Below the pieces are notes generated by a model. It was not told the DNA's origin. It saw nothing but the letters and a program-made list of their open reading frames with translations, and did not search any database. Below are positions 1 through 6,081 of a stretch of 7,042 nt of DNA, piece by piece. The translations under genes and the position numbers were made by a program. The stretch is taken from the NCBI GenBank assembly GCA_038244055.1, contig JBBRTW010000392.1, positions 1 to 7,042 on the forward strand, read 5' to 3'. The number at the start of each line of letters is the position of its first letter. Positions within the stretch are counted from its first letter, which is position 1. The DNA comes from DASPKW01 sp038244055 (GTDB lineage Bacteria > Planctomycetota > Phycisphaerae > Tepidisphaerales > Tepidisphaeraceae).

Positions 1-1
1 G

Positions 2-1105
2 CTCAACACGCTGTATCACCTGCTGGCGATGCGCGAGCGTAAATGCCCCATCCTGGATTCGGCCCAGACGATGCTCTTCATGCCCGATCTGTTCAACTAT
101 CTCTTCACGGGCGAAAAAGTGGCCGAGTTTTCGATTGCTTCGACCAGCCAGATGGTCGACCCGCGCACGAAGGATTGGGCCAGGCCGATGCTGGAGAAGT
201 TCGGCCTGCCCACGCATTTTCTTCCGCAGATCGTTCCCTGCGGAACGCGGCTGGCCAATGTGCGCGCCGATGTGGCCAAGGAGTGCGGCGTCATCGGCGA
301 CATTCCGGTGATCGCCACGGCCGGGCACGATACCGCCAGCGCCGTCGCGGCCGTCCCGGTGGAAGAATCGGAGGCGGCCAAAGGCGATTGGTGCTACATC
401 TCCTCGGGGACCTGGTCGCTGATGGGCGTCGAGATCGCGGAGCCGATCATCAATGCGACTTCGCTGCGCCTGAATTACACAAACGAAGGCGGCGTCGGCG
501 GCACGATCCGCTTTCTCAAGAACATCATGGGCCTGTGGCTCGTGCAGGAATGCCGCCGGCAGTGGCTCAAGGATGGGCGCGAGCTGACCTACGGCGAGCT
601 CACGCGCCTGGCGGCCGAGGCCAAACCCTTCCTCGCGGCCATCGACCCCGATCACGGCCCCTTCCTCTCCCCCGGCGAGATGCCGAAAAAGATCGCCGAG
701 TTCTGCGCCAGGACGAGCCAGCGCATCCCCGCCTCGCCCGGTGAATTCGTGCGAACGTGTTTGGAGAGTTTGGCCTTGACCTATCGGCGGACGGTTGAAG
801 GATTGGAAGAAGTCCTCGGCCGGCGGCTGAATACGATTCACATCGTCGGCGGCGGCACGCAGAACGAACTGCTGAATCAAATGACGGCCGACGCCACGGG
901 GAAGACGGTGATCGCCGGCCCGGTGGAGGCGACCGCGATCGGCAACATGGGCGTAACGGCGATGGCGACGGGCGACATCGGTTCGCTGGCGGAATTGCGG
1001 GCGATTGTGCGGAGGAGTTTTCCGGTGAAGGTCTATCACCCGAAGGACCGCGCGGCGTGGGAGGAGGCGTATGGGAGGTATGGGAAGGTGCTGGGCGGGG
1101 CGTGA
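2..1105 (+). CDS. rhaB: Rhamnulokinase-like FGGY carbohydrate kinase, 5'-truncated by window
   Basis: Cytoplasmic ATP-dependent sugar kinase, most like L-rhamnulokinase, which makes rhamnulose 1-phosphate in rhamnose degradation. The frame is open from base 2, and residues before the first ATG (base 29) read LNTLYHLLAM, a rhamnulokinase-type stretch, so that ATG is internal and the true start lies upstream. About 367 residues are visible. Full-length family members are near 480-490, so roughly 115-120 N-terminal residues, including the first phosphate-binding motif, are missing. Visible signatures are TAGHDTASAV with the likely catalytic Asp (codon 329-331), SSGTWSLMG, the GGVGGTIRFLKNIMGLW stretch, and the C-terminal adenosine-binding region IHIVGGGTQNELLNQMTA followed by GPVEATAIGN. 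It ends in TGA just before a repeat hairpin. No other rhamnose genes are visible, so the substrate could be a related sugar such as fuculose. The family call is firm; the substrate is inferred from overall resemblance. Confidence 0.88.
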   Translation, partial: LNTLYHLLAMRERKCPILDSAQTMLFMPDLFNYLFTGEKVAEFSIASTSQMVDPRTKDWARPMLEKFGLPTHFLPQIVPCGTRLANVRADVAKECGVIGDIPVIATAGHDTASAVAAVPVEESEAAKGDWCYISSGTWSLMGVEIAEPIINATSLRLNYTNEGGVGGTIRFLKNIMGLWLVQECRRQWLKDGRELTYGELTRLAAEAKPFLAAIDPDHGPFLSPGEMPKKIAEFCARTSQRIPASPGEFVRTCLESLALTYRRTVEGLEEVLGRRLNTIHIVGGGTQNELLNQMTADATGKTVIAGPVEATAIGNMGVTAMATGDIGSLAELRAIVRRSFPVKVYHPKDRAAWEEAYGRYGKVLGGA

Positions 1106-1110
1106 GGATC

Positions 1111-1203
1111 AGACAATGAGACAATGAGACTATGAGACTATGAGACTATGAGACGGGTGAATCAGCCCTTCCATTGTCTGATTGTCTCATCGTCTCATTG
1201 TCT
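1111..1203. repeat. Inverted array of an 8-bp tandem repeat (possible terminator hairpin)
   Basis: Five and a half tandem copies of the 8-mer AGACWATG fill 1111-1154: two AGACAATG, three AGACTATG, then AGAC. After a 17-base spacer, four copies of the reverse-complement word (CATTGTCT with single-base variants) fill 1172-1203. Left units 1-4 can pair with the four right units in order, giving about 32 bp with a few mismatches and a loop that holds the fifth left unit and the spacer. The array starts five bases after the kinase stop codon, so a terminator or mRNA-end structure is plausible. No U-tract follows it. The right arm also overlaps the candidate -35 box of the next gene. The repeats are seen directly; the function is inferred. 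Confidence 0.85.
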
Positions 1204-1227
1204 TCCCCAACACGCCGGGTGTATAAA
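1198..1227 (+). promoter_or_regulatory. Candidate sigma70-type promoter for the DUF1080 gene
   Basis: TTGTCT (1198-1203) and TATAAA (1222-1227) are separated by 18 bases and lie 28 bases upstream of the chosen ATG at 1255. The -35 hexamer is the last unit of the right arm of the inverted repeat, so repeat copy number or folding could affect initiation. This is a sequence match only, and the organism's sigma-factor preferences are unknown. Confidence 0.4.
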
Positions 1228-1243
1228 CCACGCTTCCCCAACC

Positions 1244-1247
1244 GGAG
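1244..1247 (+). promoter_or_regulatory. Shine-Dalgarno GGAG fixing the DUF1080 start
   Basis: GGAG is followed by seven bases and then ATG at 1255, which begins directly with a signal peptide. This supports 1255 over the in-frame upstream ATG at 1174. That upstream ATG lies inside the repeat arm, would add 27 unlikely residues and has no comparable ribosome binding site. Confidence 0.65.
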
Positions 1248-1254
1248 CTCCCGC

Positions 1255-2055
1255 ATGATTCGTTTCTTCCTTGCCGCCATTCTCGCCTTCGCAATCACCC
1301 TTCCCGCTTTCGCCAATGCGCCCGGCGAAGCTTCCAAACCCTCCGCCACGCCCGCAGCCGCCAATGCGCCGGCCGAGCCGGCCGGGATGGTGCCCCTCTT
1401 CAACGGCAAGGACCTCACCGGCTGGAATGGCCACCCCAAGCTCTGGACGGCGGTCGATGGAATGATCCGCGGGCAGACCACGGTCGAGAATAAAGCGCCG
1501 GGCAACAACTTCCTCATCTACACCGGCGACGGCAAGGAAGGCAAAGAGTTCAAGGAATTCGAGTTGCGCTTTTCCGTCAAGATTCAGGGCGGCAACTCGG
1601 GCGTGCAGTTCCGCTCCAAGCACCTGGTCGGCCACAAGGACAATGACTGGGTCGTCTCGGGATATCAGTGCGAGATCGCCGGCATCCCCGGCAAGGATGG
1701 ATTCCTCTACTCCGAAAAAGGCCCCAAGGGGCGCGGCTATGCGACCAAGGCCAGCTACCTGGCGTGGGTGGGCGACAAAGTCGAGATCGGCGCGGACGGG
1801 GTCTCCAAGGCCACCGGCGCACTGGCCAGCAATGCCGACATCGCGGCCGCCAATAAGAAGGGGGATTGGAACGATTTCATCATCATCGCCAAGGGCAACC
1901 ACATCCAGATCTTCATCAACAACGTGCAGACGGTGGATGTGATCGACAACGATGAGAAGAACCGCGCAATGTCCGGCATCATCGCCCTGCAGATCCACGC
2001 GGGCCCGCCGATGATCGTGGAGTTTAAGAATATTCGGATCAAGGAAGAGAAGTAG
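1255..2055 (+). CDS. Secreted DUF1080 / 3-keto-disaccharide hydrolase family protein
   Basis: A 266-residue exported protein. Residues 1-20 form a signal peptide (positive MIR, then a hydrophobic core, ending in AFA), followed by an Ala/Pro-rich linker to about residue 45. The rest is one DUF1080 (PF06439) jelly-roll domain with the family hallmarks LFNGKDLTGW (48-57), NSGVQFRS (114-121), the GYQCEI strand (137-142), GDWNDFIIIAKGNHIQIFIN (203-222) and the C-terminal strands GIIALQIHAG and VEFKNIRIKE. Some family members are known to cleave 3-keto-glycosides after oxidation by a Gfo/Idh/MocA dehydrogenase; many remain uncharacterised. No dehydrogenase is visible here, so the substrate is unknown. 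No lipobox Cys is present, so the protein is probably periplasmic or secreted rather than a lipoprotein. It converges on hslV across a strong hairpin. Confidence 0.88.
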   Translation: MIRFFLAAILAFAITLPAFANAPGEASKPSATPAAANAPAEPAGMVPLFNGKDLTGWNGHPKLWTAVDGMIRGQTTVENKAPGNNFLIYTGDGKEGKEFKEFELRFSVKIQGGNSGVQFRSKHLVGHKDNDWVVSGYQCEIAGIPGKDGFLYSEKGPKGRGYATKASYLAWVGDKVEIGADGVSKATGALASNADIAAANKKGDWNDFIIIAKGNHIQIFINNVQTVDVIDNDEKNRAMSGIIALQIHAGPPMIVEFKNIRIKEEK

Positions 2056-2065
2056 ACTCACTAAC

Positions 2066-2133
2066 AAAACATAAAACATAAAACATAAGGAGGAGGCGAC
2101 CCCTCCTCCTTATGTTTTATGTCTTTATGTTTT
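2066..2133. terminator. Bidirectional terminator-like 31-bp hairpin built on a 7-bp tandem repeat
   Basis: Three perfect tandem copies of AAAACAT (2066-2086) run into AAGGAGGAGG (2087-2096). After the five-base loop CGACC, the complementary arm CCTCCTCCTT plus three ATGTTTT-type units follows to 2133. I can pair all 31 left-arm bases, with a single bulged C at 2123. The GC-rich part is at the loop, with an A-tract before and a T-tract after. This fits intrinsic termination in both directions between the convergent DUF1080 gene (ends 2055) and hslV (ends 2160). Stem length and perfection far exceed an ordinary terminator. Pairing was checked base by base; termination is inferred. Confidence 0.85.
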
Positions 2134-2159
2134 CGTAATTTTCAGGTGTTTCCGTAGCC

Positions 2160-2696
2160 TTAAGGAATCGTCTCCACCTTGATATTTCCGTTCGTGTAAA
2201 TACAAACCTCCCCCGCGATCTTCAGTGATTCTTCCACGATCTCCTTCGCCGACAAAGTCGAATGGGCCATCAGCGCCTTGGCGGCCGAGATCGCGTAAGA
2301 ACCGCCGCTGCCGATGCCGACGATGCCATCGGTCGGCTCGATCACATCCCCCGATCCGCCGGCGATCAGGCTGACATCTTTATCCGCGATCGCCAGCATC
2401 GCTTCCAGCCGGCGCATGGCGCGGTCCATCCGCCAATCCTTCGCCAGTTCGATCACCGCCCGCCGCGTGTTATCGGGAAACTCGCTGAGCTTCTTCTCGA
2501 AGCGCTCGAGGAGGGCGAAGGCATCGGCCGCGCTGCCGGCGAAACCAACCAGGACCTTTCCCCCGCCGACCCGGCGAATCTTGTTGGCATCGTGCTTGAC
2601 GACAGTGTTGCCCAGCGTCACCTGCCCATCGCCGCCGAGAGCGACCTGCCCATTGCGCCGGACCGAAAGAATCGTCGTCGAACGTGCGGCTTTCAT
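2160..2696 (-). CDS. hslV: ATP-dependent protease proteolytic subunit HslV (ClpQ)
   Basis: A 178-residue threonine peptidase (family T1) that forms the double-hexamer proteolytic core of the cytoplasmic HslUV protease. The open frame extends upstream to 2984, but that part is low-complexity and overlaps the kinase gene. The ATG at 2696 gives MKAARS followed by TTILSVRRNG. Autoprocessing would therefore expose Thr7 as the N-terminal nucleophile after removing a six-residue propeptide, which is longer than the single Met of E. coli HslV. In mature numbering the active-site set is intact: Thr1, Asp17 (GGDGQ), Lys33 (NKIRR) and Ser124 (GIGSGG). The C-terminal AGEVCIYTN region matches the cation-binding segment. 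No hslU is adjacent: the downstream side is a terminator and a convergent gene, and upstream is a histidine kinase. No good Shine-Dalgarno precedes the ATG, consistent with a leaderless transcript. Confidence 0.93.
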   Translation of the reverse strand: MKAARSTTILSVRRNGQVALGGDGQVTLGNTVVKHDANKIRRVGGGKVLVGFAGSAADAFALLERFEKKLSEFPDNTRRAVIELAKDWRMDRAMRRLEAMLAIADKDVSLIAGGSGDVIEPTDGIVGIGSGGSYAISAAKALMAHSTLSAKEIVEESLKIAGEVCIYTNGNIKVETIP

Positions 2697-2703
2697 ATCG
2701 GTT

Positions 2704-2732
2704 GATATATCGGGGCGGGGGAGGTGTGGCAA
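2704..2732 (-). promoter_or_regulatory. Candidate hslV promoter giving a leaderless mRNA
   Basis: Reading the minus strand, TTGCCA (2732-2727), a 17-base C-rich spacer and TATATC (2709-2704) form a well-spaced sigma70-like promoter. Initiation about seven bases past the -10 box would fall at or within a base or two of the ATG at 2696, so the mRNA would have almost no leader. The spacer and nearby sequence are strongly G/C-skewed, with G-runs on the plus strand at 2712-2715, 2717-2721 and 2744-2751. Start-site position is inferred. Confidence 0.5.
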
Positions 2733-2766
2733 GAAAGGCCGGCGGGGGGGGCGAAGACGTGGGTCA

Positions 2767-3150
2767 TCAACTCTGGCCGCCGTTTTCGGGGGGGCGCGAG
2801 TTGGCGGTGACCGCGATGACTTCGAGGAGGCGGGAGAAGTTGACGGGTTTGGTGAGGTGCTGGTCGAAGCCGGCGCTGCGGCTGCGGCGGATGTCTTCAT
2901 CGGTGCCGTATCCGCTGAGGGCGATGCCGCGGAGGTGGGCGTGGAGGGTTTTGGCCTGGCGCATGAGGTCGAGGCCGGTGCCATCGGGCAGGCCGAGGTC
3001 GCTGACCAGGAGATCGAAGTGGTGGGCTTTGACGAGGGTCAGGGCGGATTCGAGGTTGCTGGCGGTCTGGACTTCATGGCCCTGGCCTTTGAGGAGGCGC
3101 ATCATCAGCTTGGCGGTGTCGGCGTGGTCTTCGACGAGTAGGATGCGCAT
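2767..3150 (-). CDS. Possible internally initiated stand-alone receiver protein (within hybrid kinase)
   Basis: Inside the kinase gene and in the same frame, an ATG at 3150 begins MRILLVEDHADTAKLMMRLL exactly at the receiver-domain boundary. It is preceded by AGGAG (3164-3160) with a nine-base spacing. Translation from here would give a 127-residue single-domain response regulator, a normal CheY-like length, with Asp51, the Asp/Glu acidic pocket and Lys101 all retained. Either the receiver gene was once separate and fused to the kinase by loss of a stop codon, or both products are made today. This is an alternative product of the same locus; separate expression is inferred from the ribosome binding site only. 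Confidence 0.35.
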   Translation of the reverse strand: MRILLVEDHADTAKLMMRLLKGQGHEVQTASNLESALTLVKAHHFDLLVSDLGLPDGTGLDLMRQAKTLHAHLRGIALSGYGTDEDIRRSRSAGFDQHLTKPVNFSRLLEVIAVTANSRPPENGGQS

Positions 3151-5772
3151 GATGCCGATCTCCTGCTTGCGGCCATGATCGGCTGGAGAGGAGGAGATGT
3201 CCATATTAGGGCGGGGCAGCGCGCCGCGCTCGGCGAGGGGGAATTCGATGATGAAGGTGGAACCCTTGGACTTGCCCGCGCTGGAGGCGGAGATTTTGCC
3301 CCCGTGCATTTCGACCAGGGCCTTGGAGATGTTCAGCCCCAAGCCCAGGCCGCCGAACTGCTGGGTGATCTTGCGATCGCCCTGCTCGAAGGGCTCGAAG
3401 AGTTTGGAAAGGACTTCGGGTTCCATGCCGATGCCCTGGTCGCGGATCTCGATGCGAGCGCGGAGGGGCTTAACTTGATTGCAGCGGATGTCGATCTGCG
3501 CGCCGTTGGGGCTGAATTTGATGGCGTTCTTGAGGATGTTCCAGAAGATCTGATGGAGGCGGGGGGAATCGGCGAGCATCACGAAGGGGCCGCCGTCCGC
3601 GTCGAGGGTGAGGCTAAGACTCCTGGCATCGAGATCGGGGCCGCAGATTTCGACGGTCTGGCGGAGGATGGTGGCGACATCGACCGGGCCGAGCTCGAGG
3701 TCGACTTTTCCGCGGCGGATGCGGGTGAGGTCGAGCAGGTCATCGATGAGGCGGGTTTCCAAGGCGACATTGCGGCGGATCATGGAAATGTCCTGGCGCA
3801 CCTCATCGGGAAGGCGGCGGTCGTCTTCGAGGATGCCGGCGACCACCATGACGGGGGTGAGTGGCGTGCGCAGTTCGTGGCTGAGGGCGGCCAGGAAATG
3901 ATCCTTGGCGCGGTTGGCGGCCTCGGCCTCGGATTTGGCGGCCTCGGCGGAGTCGCGGGCGGCGCGCATGGCATCTTCAGCGCGTTTGCGCTCGGTGATG
4001 TCGCGGATGATCTTGGAAGCGCCGATGATGCGGCCCTGGGGATCCTTGAGCGGAGACATGGTGGTGGAGACATCGATGCGGCGGCCGTCTTTGGTGATCT
4101 GGACGGTCTCGAAGTGGTCGATGACTTCACCGCGGCGAAGGCTCTGGAGAATTCCTTCTTCTTCGCAAACTCTCTCTCTGGGAAGAAGGAGGGTGATGGA
4201 CTGGCCGACGATTTCCTCAGCGCTGTAGCCGAACATGCGCTGGGCGCCGGCGTTCCAGGTAAGGATGATGCCGTCGACGTTCTTGGAGAGAATGGCATCA
4301 TCGGAGGATTCGACGATCGCGCTCAGGCGCTGCCGGGTCTGCGCGACCTCGCGCTTTTCGCTGATATCGGTGTTGGTGCCGAACCAGCGAATGATCCGGC
4401 CATGATTGTCTTTGAAGGGCGTGACCCGGGTGAGGAACCAGCGGAAACGGCCATCGCTGGCGCGCAGGGGGAATTCCATTTCCATCGGCTGGCCGGTGGC
4501 GAGGGACTCTTTCCATCGCGCGATGACCTCGGGGAGAATCTCCGGGTCGTGGACCTTCTGCCAGCCCCAGCCTTCCATTTCGGCGGGGGTTGCGCCGGTG
4601 TATTCGTGCCAGCGGCGGTTGTACCAGAAGATATGGCCATCGGGGTTGGCCATCCAGGCGAGTTGGGGCATGGCATCGGCCATGGTGTGGAAGCGCTCTT
4701 CGCTCTCGCGGAGCGCGCCCTGGGCGGCTTTATGCTCGGAGAAATCGCGGAAGACGAGGACGACGCCGCGCATTTCGCCGCCGGGCTTGCGGATGGGCGC
4801 GCCGCTGTCATCGATGGGGATTTCCCGGCCATCGCGGGCGAGGAGGATGGTGTGGTTGGCGAGTCCGACAACAGTGCCCAGGCGGAGGACTTTTTCGACA
4901 GGGCTCTCAACGGGGAGGCGCGTCTGCTCGTTGACGATTTTGAAGACATCGGTGAGGGGCTGTCCGATGGCCTGGTTATCCAGCCAGGCGGTGAGGCGCT
5001 GGGCTTCGGCGTTGATGAAGGTAATTTTGCCGTCGAGATCGGTGATGATGACGGCGTCGCCGATGCTGGCGAGGGTGACGTTGAGCCACTCATTCTGGAG
5101 ATCGCGCTGGGTGATGGCGGATTCGCGCTGGAGAATGGCTTGGGCGAGGCGGCGGTAGGCCCAGGCGAGGAAGGCGACGTTGACGATGGCGACGAGAATG
5201 AAGATGGTGGTTCGCAGGGTGGTCGCGCTTTGGGCGTGGCGGGATTCATCGACCATGCGGGCATCGTTGTGGGCCACGAGGCGGGCGATCAGGCCGCGGA
5301 CGCCCTCGCGATCGGGTGTGCCGTCCATGAAGAGGCGGCCTTCATCGGAGCGGACGATGGCCATGGCGCCTTCAGTGCTCCCGTCGCGTTTGAGCTTGAG
5401 GGTTTTTTCAAGCTCGCCGAGTTTTTCTTCGGTGAGGGCTTGGAGGCGATCGACATCGGCGGCCGGGAGGTCGCCGGCGGCGGCGGAGGCGCGGAGTGAA
5501 TCCATTTCCTTGCGGACGGTGGCGACCGACTGGTTGTAGGGGGCCAGATATTTGTCATCGGCGGTCAGAAGGTAGCCGCGCTGGCCGGTCTCGGCATCTT
5601 TGAGCGTGGAAAGGAACTGGTCGAGCCGGTGGGTGATGGAGGTGATGGAGGAGAGATGGCGCGTGCTGGTGACGGCGATGTTGCCGACCCAGAATGCGAA
5701 GGCGATGCTGGCGAGGAGGATGGCGGCGGTGGTGAGAAAGAGGGTGATGACCAGCGGCTTGCCTGAGTGCAT
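2767..5772 (-). CDS. CHASE3-PAS-PAS-PAS hybrid sensor histidine kinase with C-terminal receiver
   Basis: A 1001-residue inner-membrane hybrid kinase. Order: TM1 about 6-30; periplasmic CHASE3 sensor about 33-180 with the hallmark DAETGQRGYLLT (59-70); TM2 about 188-206; three PAS domains at about 227-345, 358-475 and 482-598; a short charged coiled coil to 622; HisKA with SHELRTP (phospho-acceptor His632); HATPase with N-box WNILKNAIKF (744-753), G1 DQGIGM (778-783), F-box LFEPFEQ and G2 GGLGLGL (807-813); a linker; and a receiver domain 876-990 with Asp882, phospho-acceptor Asp925 (SDLGLPDG) and Lys975 (TKP). All catalytic residues are present. No DNA-binding or enzymatic output and no HPt domain is seen, so signal must pass to another protein. 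The start at 5772 has GAGAAG six bases upstream and leads straight into TM1. In-frame ATGs at 5832 and 5907 lie in more AT-rich sequence and are less likely. Two consecutive TGA stops end the gene. The ligand is unknown. Confidence 0.93.
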   Translation of the reverse strand: MHSGKPLVITLFLTTAAILLASIAFAFWVGNIAVTSTRHLSSITSITHRLDQFLSTLKDAETGQRGYLLTADDKYLAPYNQSVATVRKEMDSLRASAAAGDLPAADVDRLQALTEEKLGELEKTLKLKRDGSTEGAMAIVRSDEGRLFMDGTPDREGVRGLIARLVAHNDARMVDESRHAQSATTLRTTIFILVAIVNVAFLAWAYRRLAQAILQRESAITQRDLQNEWLNVTLASIGDAVIITDLDGKITFINAEAQRLTAWLDNQAIGQPLTDVFKIVNEQTRLPVESPVEKVLRLGTVVGLANHTILLARDGREIPIDDSGAPIRKPGGEMRGVVLVFRDFSEHKAAQGALRESEERFHTMADAMPQLAWMANPDGHIFWYNRRWHEYTGATPAEMEGWGWQKVHDPEILPEVIARWKESLATGQPMEMEFPLRASDGRFRWFLTRVTPFKDNHGRIIRWFGTNTDISEKREVAQTRQRLSAIVESSDDAILSKNVDGIILTWNAGAQRMFGYSAEEIVGQSITLLLPRERVCEEEGILQSLRRGEVIDHFETVQITKDGRRIDVSTTMSPLKDPQGRIIGASKIIRDITERKRAEDAMRAARDSAEAAKSEAEAANRAKDHFLAALSHELRTPLTPVMVVAGILEDDRRLPDEVRQDISMIRRNVALETRLIDDLLDLTRIRRGKVDLELGPVDVATILRQTVEICGPDLDARSLSLTLDADGGPFVMLADSPRLHQIFWNILKNAIKFSPNGAQIDIRCNQVKPLRARIEIRDQGIGMEPEVLSKLFEPFEQGDRKITQQFGGLGLGLNISKALVEMHGGKISASSAGKSKGSTFIIEFPLAERGALPRPNMDISSSPADHGRKQEIGIMRILLVEDHADTAKLMMRLLKGQGHEVQTASNLESALTLVKAHHFDLLVSDLGLPDGTGLDLMRQAKTLHAHLRGIALSGYGTDEDIRRSRSAGFDQHLTKPVNFSRLLEVIAVTANSRPPENGGQS
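3160..3164 (-). promoter_or_regulatory. Internal Shine-Dalgarno before the receiver domain
   Basis: On the minus strand AGGAG, with nine bases to an in-frame ATG at 3150, is a better ribosome binding site than the one before the kinase start itself. It falls in the linker encoding KQEIGI, precisely between the kinase core and the receiver domain. Chance occurrence in a Lys-Gln-Glu-coding stretch is possible. Confidence 0.45.
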
Positions 5773-5983
5773 GGTTTTCTTCTCGTTTATGCCGTTGTTT
5801 TTTTGAAAATCATTCCAATTGTGCGATTTCATGGCCGCATTTGCCTTAGATCGCGCCGCCAACCATTTTTCACTTTTACCGCCGCGGCCGGTTTGCTGCC
5901 AGCGCATAAAATTGCGGGAGCGGTGTTTTTTTTGGGGGTGGGTTTATGACGGCGATTTACCCGAATCGGCGGGCGTGAGTGGT

Positions 5984-6012
5984 TTGACAATCGCAACCTC
6001 GGGCGTTCTGAT
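5984..6012 (+). promoter_or_regulatory. Candidate sigma70-type promoter for the sugar isomerase gene
   Basis: A perfect consensus -35 box TTGACA (5984-5989) is followed after 17 bases by TCTGAT (6007-6012), a four-of-six match to the -10 box. Predicted initiation near 6019 gives a leader of about 70 bases that would begin with a palindrome. This is a sequence match only. Confidence 0.45.
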
Positions 6013-6022
6013 TCCGGCTTGC

Positions 6023-6039
6023 GCGGAACGAGGTTCCGC
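6023..6039. promoter_or_regulatory. Perfect 7-bp palindrome with 3-base spacer (operator or leader stem-loop)
   Basis: GCGGAAC, the spacer GAG, then GTTCCGC form a perfect inverted repeat just downstream of the predicted transcription start of the isomerase gene. At DNA level it could bind a dimeric repressor. In RNA it would fold a stable seven-pair stem with a three-base loop at the 5' end of the mRNA. It could also be a dispersed genomic repeat. It is too far from the ATG (about 50 bases) to hide the ribosome binding site by itself. Confidence 0.45.
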
Positions 6040-6075
6040 CGTAACTAAGAACTGTTTGTCACTTCATTTAGAGCG

Positions 6076-6081
6076 AAGGAG
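6076..6081 (+). promoter_or_regulatory. Strong Shine-Dalgarno AAGGAG fixing the isomerase start
   Basis: AAGGAG with eight bases to the ATG at 6090 is the best ribosome binding site among the annotated gene starts. It decides the start of the downstream gene. Confidence 0.75.

Noticed and set aside
1111..1203. CRISPR array
   Set aside because: The units are 8 bp and directly adjacent with no spacers, and the second half is inverted, so it cannot be a CRISPR array.
1174..1254. Upstream ATG (1174) for the DUF1080 protein
   Set aside because: It lies in the repeat arm, would place 27 residues before a clear signal peptide, and lacks a Shine-Dalgarno sequence. The ATG at 1255 has GGAG seven bases upstream.
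1195..2079. A 294-codon open frame antisense to the DUF1080 gene
   Set aside because: It is opposite a gene with clear DUF1080 motifs and a signal peptide; the antisense product has no recognisable features and crosses the repeat and terminator regions.
2697..2984. Upstream in-frame extension of HslV to 2984
   Set aside because: The extra 96 residues are Pro/Ser/Ala/Arg low complexity, overlap the end of the kinase gene in another frame, and precede the conserved HslV N-terminus. The ATG at 2696 fits the family.
2262..3141. Plus-strand open frames over hslV and the kinase C-terminus
   Set aside because: They are complements of well-supported genes, with biased composition and no domain signatures.
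3175..5499. A 774-codon open frame antisense to the hybrid kinase
   Set aside because: It lies wholly opposite a gene with complete catalytic motifs. Its product is a Gly/Ala/Asp/Glu-rich string without recognisable domains, as expected from the complement of a high-GC gene with strong third-position bias.
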